Shown piece by piece: positions 42,302 through 53,400 of a DNA stretch of 64,000 nucleotides (position 1 is the first letter of the stretch; each line of letters opens with the position of its first letter). The notes under the pieces were generated by a model, which did no database searches, was not told where the DNA came from, and saw only the letters and a program-made list of their open reading frames with translations. The stretch comes from Paracyclopina nana (taxonomy: Eukaryota > Arthropoda > Copepoda > Cyclopoida > Cyclopettidae). A program made the position numbers and the translations under genes. The DNA is taken from NCBI GenBank assembly GCA_019096065.1, contig JAGUCH010000004.1, forward strand, positions 2,790,001-2,854,000, read 5' to 3'.

Positions 42302-44471
42302 TTAATCCCAATCATCGTCGTCCAATTCCAATAATTTGATGCCACCGATGGTGTTCCCATGATCCTCTCTGATGTCAGAAGTCGTCAACCTTTCAAAGCC
42401 TCCGCCATAGGTGGGCCCAACTGGGAACGATCCGACTGCACGTTGAGCTTCTTTCTTCATCCAATCGGGCACTGTTTGCTGAGCCTGACTCAGGATCCGA
42501 ACCAAGTCTCTTGACAAGTGTTGGTCCTTGCTCGAGTCATAAAATGATATGGCTGCTCCCAGATTTCCCACTCGACCCGTCCGGCCAATTCTATGCACAT
42601 ACTCCTCAATGGTTTTGGGCAAGTCATAATTTATCACATGGGTCACATAGGGGATATCCAGGCCGCGTGCAGCCACGGCTGTTGCGACAAGTACTGTCAT
42701 TTTTCCTCTCGAAAAATCCCTCACTGCTCCTTCACGTTGAGATTGAAGTCTATCTCCGTGAATGGACGTAGCCAGGAACTGCTCCTCACACAACAGAGAG
42801 GCAATGAAATCCGCAGTTTGCTTTTTCTCAACAAATACAAGGGTCTTCTCTGTCTTTCCAGGGGAGACTTGAGCCTTTCGCAACGTGGCTAGCAACTTGT
42901 CGCGTTTGTCAAATTGGGCAACTTCAATAAGCGTTTGAGTAACATCAGCGCAGGCGCCCCCAGCAATTCCTACTTCTAGGAATAAAAAGTCGCTTTTCAG
43001 ATAGGTTGCAGCTGCCTTTTGGATGTCAGAGGGGAATGTTGCACTGAACATCAAGGTTTGCCTGAAAGACTTCAGAGGCATCAACGGATCCCGGATAATT
43101 TCGTCAATATCAGCTTGGAATCCCATATCAAGCATTCGGTCAGCTTCGTCCAAGACCAAAAATCGGACTTTCTTCAGGCTCAACTTTTTCTCTTTGATGC
43201 ATTGGAGCAGTCTACCCGGAGTAGCTACGACAATGTTTATGTTACGTTCACGCAACAGGTCGTAGAGATGAGCAACAGACGTTCCACCATAAATGGCCAA
43301 AACGCCGATTTTGCAGTTAAGAGCAAACTTTTTGGCCTCCTTGGTAATCTGGAGAGCCAACTCTCTTGTAGGCGTAACGATCAAAACTTCAGGAGTCTGT
43401 GGGATACCCATGTGAGGCTCGACTGTCTCTTCTAGCAATTTGTGGAGGATGGGTAGCAAAAATGCAGCCGTTTTTCCAGACCCCGTCTGAGCACAAGCAA
43501 GCATGTCTCTGCCAGCTTGAACAATCGGTAATGCGTACTTTTGAACAGGCGTTGGGTTTGAGTAGTTTGATTTGGTGACGTTTTCCAGCAGCAATTTCCT
43601 CAAGCCACATTCCTTGAATGAGTTGATTGGTTTGGGTGGGTCATGACCAGTGACTTTCACCGGTATGTCTTGGATTTTCTCGAAATTGATCCCCGTGCTA
43701 ATGCCCCTATCAAAAAGGGTCTCGTCCAGGATTTCGGGAGGAACGTATCTTTCAGATGGCCCATCTTTCAGCTCCTTAATTTTGTCTTTGGAGCAATCCT
43801 TCGCAAAATGGCCAGTGTCGCCACAGCTAAAGCACTGCTTGGAAGAGAAAAAGCGATTTTCGTTTCTTCCTGAGCTGTTGAATCCGTTTTTAGAGCCGCT
43901 GCCCTTGGAATTATTGCAGTCAAAGTTGTCACGGCCACGTGAGTCATAATTCTTGTAATGCCTCGTTGAGCTTCCAACTCCGGCTCCTGTTCCCCAAACG
44001 TCGGTAGTTTCAAAATTGTCAGGACAGTTACCTGAGGCATGCCCACTTTGGCCACAACTGAAAAAAGACAAAGGTTTATGATGAACAAGCGTGAATAATT
44101 AAATAAAGGGCAAAGCTAAGAACGATAAAAAAGATTAGAGCAACTCTTGGAACTTGACATTTAAAAAAGGCCGAAACGTAAGTCTCAAATTTCAACACGT
44201 ACTTAAAACATTGGGAAGGTCCAAGGGATGTGTTATGCCTTCCATTCCCCAAAGAGCCATTTGAGTTGATAGGAGGTGAAGGGCAGACTTGAGCCACGTG
44301 ACCAAGCCCTCCACAATTGCTGCACTTGCAGGGTGTTGCTTCTCCGTTTTGCCCAATGTTGCCATTCAACCTGCCAAGCTTGTGATTTGACTCTTTCCAA
44401 CCATTTAAGGACGAATGGCCCATTTTTAACCTCGATGTATGGCCATTTGTGCCTATTGCGTCGCGCGACAT
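42302..44471 (-). CDS. vasa: Vasa/DDX4 DEAD-box RNA helicase with CCHC knuckles
   Basis: A germline ATP-dependent RNA helicase (piRNA pathway, germ plasm in the family). Two minus-strand exons, 44471-44203 and 44057-42302, are separated by a 145-bp GT-AG intron and give 674 residues. The intron splits the second zinc knuckle, and splicing restores C-x2-C-x4-H-x4-C. Three knuckles are visible: CSNCGGLGHVAQVC, the spliced one, and CFSCGDTGHFAKDC. The core has the Vasa hallmark DIPVKVTGHDPPKPI, then Q motif PTPVQ, AQTGSGKT, PTRELA, DEAD, SAT, ARGLDI and HRIGRTGR, with an acidic Asp/Trp C terminus. The ATG at 44471 is chosen because no ATG occurs further upstream in the open frame. CCHC-bearing Vasa proteins are known in crustaceans and several other invertebrate groups. 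Confidence 0.95.
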
Positions 44472-44919
44472 TCTCAAGTTACGCGACAAAAATCCAATTC
44501 TAAAGTCAGCAACAGGATTTTTCAGCAAAACTCGTCGGAGATTTGACGATGTGTGAGTTTGTTATCTTTAAATGGACTAATTTTCCTTTTCCGCGCTCTT
44601 TTGTAGATAGCGCGCCTTATTCGCCCAAAGTTGAACAACAATCTTTGAGGCCAGGCGATTTGACAAGTTATCGAGTGTTGGCAAAATAAGGCTTTAAAAT
44701 AAAAAAAACTGACGTGATTTATAAATTGAAACATATTGCAAATCTCATAAATTCCGCTAAATGGAATGAGGTTTCAGGACTTTGCATAATGTGTTGAAGA
44801 ATTCGGAAATCGAGCCTGGTCGAGCTGCCATGTTGCGCGCACCGGACAGTGTGCACTGCGGAGTGTGGAGGATTAGTTAGAGGGCGTGCTTCATCAGCAA
44901 AGAAGAATTTGTCCAAAAC
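44472..44919. other. vasa upstream region
   Basis: About 450 bp between the vasa ATG and a hAT-type MITE. No gene seen; likely the vasa promoter. A left copy of the 8-bp duplication TCCAAAAC lies at 44912-44919. Confidence 0.5.
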
Positions 44920-45403
44920 TAGAGGTGTATCGGGCCAAGAAATGTCGGGCTCGGGTCGGGCTCGGGCTTTCAAAAAATTACTCGGGTCGGGTCGGGCCGG
45001 GCCTGAACTTTTTTTTCAGGCTTCGGGCTTTTTCGGGCCAGTCAAAAAATGTTACGGGCTTTTCGGGCCGAGACAAAATCTACAATTTTTCAGGAAAAAT
45101 CTGAATAAAAATCACTTTATTGTTATGAAATTCTCATCAATTACTGAAGGTTATGCAAATGAAGGGATACTTAACAATCAAACTCAATATTAAAGCTCAC
45201 AATCTGGAGCAATTGTTTTTCTGAAGTTTTGAATTTTTAAAGAATGTCATTCGGGCCACTTCGGGCTTTTTGAAAATGACTTCGGGCTTTTTCGGGCTTT
45301 CTATAAATCGGCCCGAGTCGGGCTCGGGCTGGGGTCTTATTTAGCTCGGGCCAGAAATTGGTATCGGGCTTTCGGGCTCGGGCCTGAGCCCGATACACCT
45401 CTA
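44920..45403. mobile_element. Non-autonomous hAT-type MITE (484 bp), CGGGCT-rich
   Basis: The 16-bp termini TAGAGGTGTATCGGGC are exact inverted copies, flanked by the 8-bp duplication TCCAAAAC (44912-44919 and 45404-45411). Subterminal regions carry many TCGGGCT motifs in opposite orientations, as in hAT transposase-binding arrays. The small open frames inside are artefacts. It sits between divergent vasa and the RhoGAP gene. Confidence 0.9.
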
Positions 45404-45411
45404 TCCAAAAC

Positions 45412-47408
45412 AGTCGAGTCGCCGTCGGTGCAGTGATCAATTCAACAACCTGTTGAGCTTTGTTTCGTCAAATGACTTCAAAAAGCTCTTGCTTCATCTA
45501 GGCCTGAATCAAACTTCGAGTTTTTGCTGCCATGGACCATTTTTAAGGTAAGAGCAACATTCTTAACATCTTCCATTCAACATTTTAGCTCGGCTCATGA
45601 TGGGTGAGATTTTATCTCGGTTTTTGAACTTCTTGTCATAATCTTGACGCTCGCCAAAGGGAGAGTTGAGATAAGAGTAGTTGCTACAGCTTTCGTGTCA
45701 GAATTTTCCGCATTTATGCGCAACGCAAGCATTTGTCGTTCAAATCTCCTCGTATCTGATATTCCTGGTTTAACTCCAATCTGTAACAGCTGACCTTCAA
45801 AACTGCAGCAACAAAAACTGATGCGTTTTTTGGTGCGGCTGCGTGGGTCGGGTTGTCACGAGAATGATGCCACTAAAAAATCATGCATTAATGCATTTGC
45901 ACGTTGAAATGCTCTGTGGGAAAACGAGGAATTCCTTGAAAATGTTCGGTGCCTTTTCCACCCTGTGTATGTGTGCATTTTGGAATCTCCTTGGAAATCA
46001 TTACAAAGATCTTTGTGTCAGCCCTCTGTGAAATGTTTAAAAGGAAGTCATAATGGGTAGGCGTTCCTGATCGCAGTCAATATTTGAAAATTGAAGACAC
46101 ACATCCCCGCTCAGTAGCAATCAGTTGAAGCGCGAGCTTTTATACCTTCTGGTATTTTCCGGACCGGTGATGATCATTATTACCGCATCTTCTTCTTGCA
46201 CCAGACCAGATTTTCCCAATCGGTCACTTGGCAAAACCAGCTGATCGTCATCTTGCCTTGTCGGACAAGATGTCAGTTGTGGAAAAAGTAGAGATTTCTC
46301 TGATGTTGAACAAGATTTCTAGCTTTGAAAACTAATGAAGTAGTACATGGAAGTTCTTTGAGTGATGTGTCATTTTTTATTTCATTATCACCCACTTTTT
46401 GACAGGAAATGATGATCTCTCTTACTTACGCTAGTTCTTCATCATCTCACGTCGCTCGATCGTGGGTTGTCAAGAGAGAAATTCTTTACATAGTAAGTCT
46501 GCTATTATAGTACTTTTGATGTATCGGAATCCGCTCATTTTAAGTGATTTCAACTTCCCCATCAATAGAAGATCCCAGCTGCTCAAAAAGGTCATGATAA
46601 CAGAGCTAGAGGTTTCTTTTCAGTTGTGGTTTTTCAAGCCTGACCTGGAAATTGGAAGTCATTTTTCAAAGGAAATTTAGCCGCAAAAATTAAAGCAGTT
46701 AGATGTTAAATTTCACCCAAACAGCTTCAGAAATAAAAAGGAAATTGCGCTATACGACGTACGACATGAGCAGCAACCAAAGCAAAGTTCTAGAACCAAT
46801 TAAATTTTCTCTTTACTCTGCAAGGAAATGAGCTCAAATTGTTGACTTCTAACTGCTGCAGTTGTAGTAGCAGCAACAGCAGCAGTTGTGTGGCACCTTG
46901 GGAAAAGCGTCTAAGAAAGGTCTCATGAAACAAAAGATAACGTTTAATTGATAGCGCACTTTAATTGCATTTTCCGCGAATCTTTGTTGTTGTGCTCATC
47001 TTTCTCTTCATACAGCAGCAGTTGCTTTTGGTGGAGGAAAATAAATCATAATGAGTCTGTGAAACTTGATGATGGCAGGAATGCCAGAAGGCGTTAATTG
47101 TAGTGAAAACTCTTGTAGATAATTGAGGGAAGCATAAAGGGTAATAATAAGTTGCAGAACACTACTTTTGTAGACTATTTGTGAAATCATGAGTCATGCC
47201 AAACAGATGTTCTTATTGGTGGAGGAAGGCTGCTTTTTGATGTTCTACAACTCTGTTTGTTTGTTAGCTTATTAGCGTTGTGTGCATGTGTACACTGGCA
47301 GTTGTCAGTGACAGCTTTTATTAAAGCTGTAGCACGCCAGAAACTCCATAGTACTACGTTAGGCTGAGGTGCTCTTTCGAAAGTATTTGTTTCAATTACC
47401 CCACTGCA
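45412..47408. other. Non-coding upstream region of the RhoGAP gene
   Basis: No protein-supported exon. A GTAAGAG donor at 45549 after GCCATGGACCATTTTTAAG could end a 5' UTR exon of the plus-strand RhoGAP gene; the ATG there opens only four codons. Otherwise AT-rich with scattered stops. Confidence 0.4.
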
Positions 47409-48001
47409 CAGAAGGGTCACTCCTAACAAAAAAGTCGCATCGTTTTGATTGAAACTTAAGCGAAAAAGGCTATCACTAATTCGGCTCTAGATTGATGCTA
47501 ACACTTCAAAATTGACTTCCATGATGTTTTTGGGCTACTAAATTGTTATCTTTGGAGATTTTATTTTATCAAACTCAGATTTTGTCTATGAAAATCTGTC
47601 TCAAAAGGCTGCACGAAAATCAGAAAAAATTCATATGAGTCTAGATCCCTTGGACCTCAGCATTCCTCAAAGATGCTTTCCAAAAAACTTCAGTAGGACA
47701 CCATGGAATAATTTTGTACCCATGTTGTGTTCATATATCCACATTCTTGTGAGATTCGACAGGGTTTTTGCAAACCAAACTTGTGGCTATTTTTATTAAA
47801 ATTGGTATGTTTTTGATCAATTTAGGCAATTGGCTGCCTAAAAACCTAATTAATTTACATTTTTCTGGCTTTAGAATGACTTTCATATGATTTAGAAGGG
47901 GATTTATCAAGAAAATGCCAATTTTTGGCATTCTTAAAGTTATGGCGCATTTTCACGTACTTTTCAATGATGCGACTTTTTTATTAGGAGTGACCCTACT
48001 G
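47409..48001. mobile_element. MITE with long terminal inverted repeats (593 bp)
   Basis: The ends CAGAAGGGTCACTCCTAA and the complement of CAGTAGGGTCACTCCTAA match, and the similarity continues through AAAAAAGTCGCATC. TGCA flanks both ends, which may be a 4-bp duplication or an extension of the palindrome. No coding capacity. Confidence 0.75.
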
Positions 48002-50460
48002 TGCACTGCTACATACTACTTCTCCCTCGTTGAAATGTCAGCCCTGCCTACATGGAAATGCACACTTAGACGTAAAGTGTCTTCGCCTTGCAGCAGTAAG
48101 TGCGAAGATAATTTATCTTGGAAATGATTTGTTTGGTGACAAATTATCCTGGACTACTCGCCTTGAAAATTCTTCAAGCAGAATAAATGCTGCCTGAAAT
48201 GCTCTTGCAGATGGACCAAACGAGATGAGTCGGTGCGTTTTCTCAAATAGCTGAACAACCCGAACCATCCTATGTTAGACTAGTCTGTAGATCCTTTTTG
48301 TGATATACCCATAGAAATTGTCGAGGGACAACTGCCAAAAGTTGTCTCCGAGCTGTGTAGCAACATCATAAAGAAAACCGATCTTGAATAGAAAGTTTCC
48401 ATCTTTTTCCACTTTTGCTCTGTGTGAGGCCTACCAAGTAGCTTCCAGCTTTTTATATACTATGCTGCCCTTGATGAAGCCAATTTCGAGATAAATGCGT
48501 GAGAAATTTTTTTTCACCATTTTCCGCAGATCACCAATTATTGACGCGTTCGAGCAATTTGATAAATTAAGTCTACTTTTTGTGGCATTTTTTCTGTTCT
48601 GGTCTTAAAATTGATGATTGAGTCATCATCTTCTTCGACGACAAAGACCTTGTACAGAAGATGTTTTGAGAAAATTCTTTTCACTTGGATTCCACAGTGG
48701 GGCTTATTAGGCCATAAAACGGCCAGAATGGCTGTCATTTTAGGAAAACGATTTCTCTGGCTTATGCATTTTTCTCATCTTGAATTGATTTCTGGAGCCT
48801 GATAAGCTCTCGCTTCATTCGCTAATAAATATGTTTTTGGCAAACTGCAGCCAATTTTTGGTATAAGTGAACAAAAGATCATCTAACCTACTTGGATTTT
48901 GACTATATTCATTTATTCTGATATTTCACACTTCTTAGTGAAATCCGTGCAGGAACTTGCGCATCTTCAGACACCATTAATTTAAGGCGAGCTGCAAAAA
49001 AAGCAATTACTTTCACACGATATCACACAGCATACTTCTCCCCTTAAAAAAAGATCCTGTCTCAGGATGTCCGTTCCACGATAGTTAGTGCAGTGTTTAA
49101 AGTTCAAGTATGATAATAATTAGGATTTTTTGTTCGAAGCTCGTGATTCGTCATTTTTCCGCGAAATCTCATGGTTGATTTGCGTTAATGAGTCATATTA
49201 AGAAAAAAACGAGAGATAACGTTGCTATGCAACAACGCATGAAGACAAAAAATTCGTCGACTGCTTCATGTGATTTTCATCGAAACCAAGAGCCATAAAC
49301 ATTGCGGAAATGTGGGTCCTCATTCATTCAATCTGGAGCAACATAAAAAAGTTTATTGTTTTATTTGGCAGTGAAGTGAAAGTGAACAAATAGCAGTGCT
49401 GCATATTTGTTGAGTATGCTTTAAAAAATAGTGCAAGATGGGAATAAAACGAGCAATTTTCTTGCAGCAGGGGGACAGACGTCTGTCTGACGATGAACAC
49501 TTTATAAGTAGAGAAAGTAGTAGAAGTATATGCTCAATGTGCCAGCCAAATATAGCAGCAGCAACAGATGTGTGTTCAAACCAAGTGAGGAAGTTTTGTG
49601 TCTACTTGTGTGGTCACAAACTGAACAGTCAGCCTGATTATTATTCGAGGAAAAACTTTTCAGGTGCTGCTGCACGTGGCGTTGCCAAGAAAATGCAAGC
49701 CTGGAGAATTATTATCATTAGAGATGTGAGTGCCAGACAATCATCGTTTCATGATTACGTTGCATTACAGCTCCAATTACTCTGTCATTTTCATATTTTT
49801 CGCAATTCAGCACATGCTGAAGAAAGACACCTTTTATATGCGTTGCTTAGCCAACTGAGGTGTTTTTATCATGGAGTTGTTCTGTCTCGTTTGAAAGTCG
49901 ATTTGGCAAGGAAAACGATATCATGATGATGGATTTCAAATCCGAATCTGTGCCAATTCTCACAAATTACAAGCTCCTTTTTCTTCATGCCAGTAAAGAG
50001 TTGCTCGTCTCAGAGTGCGTAAAACAAAGAATTGTCATTTTGTGGCAAAACCTCTTGCCTTCTTGAAGTGTAAAAGGCAGAGCAATTATTGTCTAAGCGA
50101 GGAAAATTGCCTCTCAACCCGCTAGGCCAATTTGCCCGTAAGGTCTACAAATTGGCTTGGTGTTGACACACTTTTTTTGTGTGTGTGCTCTTGACGAAAG
50201 TTATTAATTTGACGCGTATTTATGGCCCTAAAAACAAATTTATCCAATATTGTGTTGCCGCGGCTGGAGGAACATCATTAAACGTATATCTTCCAGGCAT
50301 TATTTCCTGCCTTCAAGTAATATCTTGTGCCGGTCCAAGCAACTGTGTTTGTTTTCACTCTTTGGTGCAATTTTTATCACGTTTTGCCAATTCTCAAATG
50401 GCAAAGCAATAGTAATTTTGCTGAGCATTATCCATTGCTAATTTTCTTATTTGGTTACAG
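48002..50460. other. Non-coding; probable 5' intron of the RhoGAP gene
   Basis: Short frames only. The longest (49438-49926, 162 codons) has no recognisable motif. The stretch ends at the acceptor ttggttacag (50460), 17 bases before the RhoGAP start codon. Confidence 0.45.
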
Positions 50461-50477
50461 CTAGCTTTGCCACCAAA

Positions 50478-53400
50478 ATGGCTGAAGAGGACGAGGAAGC
50501 TTTTTATGAGAATATAGCTCACAAGCCTACCAATAATGTGAGCAGGTATGATGAAGTGACCATCAACTTTGGCAAGCCGGTGCTACGTCTCAGCGGGCAT
50601 CACGATGACGATCTTTTTGCCAGTGTGTCCTTCACGAGTCCCATTGAAGACCTAAAAAAGTCCCTCAGTTTGACGCCTCCTGTTCCTGCTCCAAGGCTAT
50701 CGTTGAAGAAGAACAATAATCAGCAAACTGCCAATGACGAACACAAGGAGAATATTGACGAAGAGAGTGATGGTGACAGCCAAAACAGCGTGAGCGGAGG
50801 CTCTTCTGCTCGCCAAAGGCCTCAAATCCCGCCACGCGCCTCTGTTCTCACCCAGATTGAAGACCACTCATACGAGAATGTGTACAGTGAAATCATTGAC
50901 AAGCAAGAAGATGACGATGATGACACTGCTCCGCTTTATCTGGGAGCAAGGCCGAGGAGGCCTCAAAACAAGGCCGATACAATAGCAATTCGAACCACAG
51001 TCTCCGAATGGTACGATCAAGCCAGCCAGGAAATCGAGAGGGACCTCTCACTCGACTTGAGCGTTCTAGATCATGATCACAGCGGGAAGAATGCCAACAA
51101 CAACCTTACTCATTCCTATGAGCATGTGGCTCTCGATGACAAGAAAGTCAACCTGATTCACGGCAGAATTCAGCCACAAGCCTCCACGCTACTCAGAGAC
51201 TTTGACCCCATTCTGGAGCCCTTCAATCCCGTCATGTCTGAGGTTGTCAAGGAAGAAGAATCCGATGACGAGGGCTCGTCAGAAAACGAAGGAAAATCCG
51301 AGAACCTCTATGTTGCAGTGCCATCAAGAAGCCTCACAACAAGTCCTTCCCAGCCTCGGCCGCATAGTGAGCATTCCTTTGACCTACCCCCAACCAGCCC
51401 ACCTCCACCCCTGCCCAAATCGGAGCCGCCTGCGGCCAAAAATACAGTCAGCTATGAAAACATTTGGTTGGACGGGTCGCAAAACAAGAAGCCACAAATA
51501 ATTACTACTCCCCCTCCAGTTCCACCCAGACTTAGGTCGAAGCAGCCTTCATTTTTAGCCAACGACGATTCGGCCTTTTCGTCGTCCGCGTCCAGCAGCA
51601 GCAACGACGTGCACGCTCTGTCGAGCTGGCCGCCGAGCACGAGCCCGCAAAGGTCGTTCTCGGCCCTGAATCTGGCCTCCAAGTTGACTTCCAACATCAA
51701 ACGAAAAATGTCCGTGCAGCAGACCATGTCAGCAGCCATCAACAACATTGGAATCGGTGGCAGCAAGATATCCTCGCCCTCTTTGGCGGGCCGTCGGCGA
51801 TCTGGCCTCCTCAATGAGTCTTCATCCGTGAGCATGGGCATCAAAACGAGATCTGGAGTCCTCTATGTCTATTCGAGGTCGCGTAGAGCTTTCCAGCCGA
51901 AATGGTGCGTGCTGGACCATGGTGATTTGAAATACTTCAACGACAAGCAAACTGTGGCTGTTCCCAAGGAGACTGTGGCCATCACCTCGATTTTGAGCCT
52001 CAAAAAGTACGAGAGGGCCTCGTATGCTCCGCACAACGTGGAAATCTTCACCTTCAGCATTGCCTACATGAAAGCGAACAGCAAGCATACGATCCTCATC
52101 CTGGGAGCGGCCACGCCCTCCGACAGGGACAAGTGGCTGGACAAAATCGTCTCCAGCCTCGACTACAACAAGTTGGCCTCCATGACCACTGCCTCGAAAC
52201 TGGCCTGGGTCCAGCTCAAGACAGGTTTCGCAGGGATCTGGCACAAGTCTTGGATCAGCATTTCGGACAGAATCCTCAAGTACACTGAGGATTTCGATCG
52301 AATCCACGAGATCGACCTGAAGAAGATCAAGAACATGACTCTGGTCAAAGAGGTCAAGAATTTGGCAGCGCCACTCAGCCAGAATTTGCCAGTGTTGGTG
52401 ATGGATTGCCTGGATCGGTCCCTGTACCTCCAATGCTTGGCCGAGAAAGAAGCTCTCTCCCTCAAAGAGTCCATTGAGTGCATAGCCTTCAGCAATAGCA
52501 ACAACCTCGAGGATCAGCAGCTGACCTCTGAGGACATCCCTGTGATCGTAGACAAGTGCATCAGCTTCGTGTACGGACATGGCTGCATGACTGAGGGCAT
52601 CTATAGGTAAGCATTTATTTCAGCTGCTTAATGCGTTCGCGGAATTGCTTCAAGCCACGAGAATCTCGTGGAACCAAGTCATAGTGCATGCAAACGGGCC
52701 ATATGAATTTCACCTTGAGCCTCCTATCGGTGAACTCCTCGTTGGCCAAGTCAAAGATGATTTTCATCTTGTCCTCCTTGGTGGTGTGTTTCGTGCTGAC
52801 GAATCCAAGGCGGATTTTCAGCTTGGTCTCACGTTCGCCCATCCCGTGGAGCCACCGCATTTGTTGCACCACATCCGGAGTCAGAATGAGGCCCATGCAA
52901 AAGTTCCTGTACAGCTCAAAGTTCTCCTTGCTGGAGTACATCGTTTCTCGCTTTTGGCCCGTGATCTCGTCGACGAGCCATTGCCAAAGCTCTTGCTTCT
53001 CCTCCTTGAAGAGCCCATCGAACAGGTAGAGAAAGATGCACACGTCTCGCCACTTTCGAGGGTCACTGTAGATGTTCCAAAAGTTGCAGATGAACTCCAG
53101 GGCTGCGAACAGCTTTTCTGGGCTGATTTTGTTGAAAATCTGGATTAGGCTCGCGTCCGAGATGAAACCCTGCCTATGGCATTGAACGAGGCAAAATCTC
53201 GGCAGTTTGGGCTCCTCTTCCATCAAAAGGTCCTCGAGTAGCCGCCGGCCCACAAACCTGATCTCGTCCCTCGCGTCATTCACTTTAGCGTAGGGCAGAA
53301 ATATCTTGAAGATCTTGAACTTGGACCAGAACACGGAGTAGAAAAGTGGGCAGTCGAAGAAGTAAGGGTTTTGGCAATTCTTGCTGTTCTCGTTGTTCAC

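Noticed and set aside
44849-45440. Gly/Arg/Ser-rich frames on both strands upstream of vasa
   Set aside because: Produced by TCGGGCT repeats of the hAT-type MITE at 44920-45403.
49438-49926. 162-codon plus-strand frame with many Cys/His
   Set aside because: No recognisable domain, no splice or conservation clue, and it lies in an otherwise non-coding AT-rich region.
51452-52580. 130-, 252- and 113-codon minus-strand frames
   Set aside because: Antisense shadows of the PH-domain exon of the RhoGAP gene.
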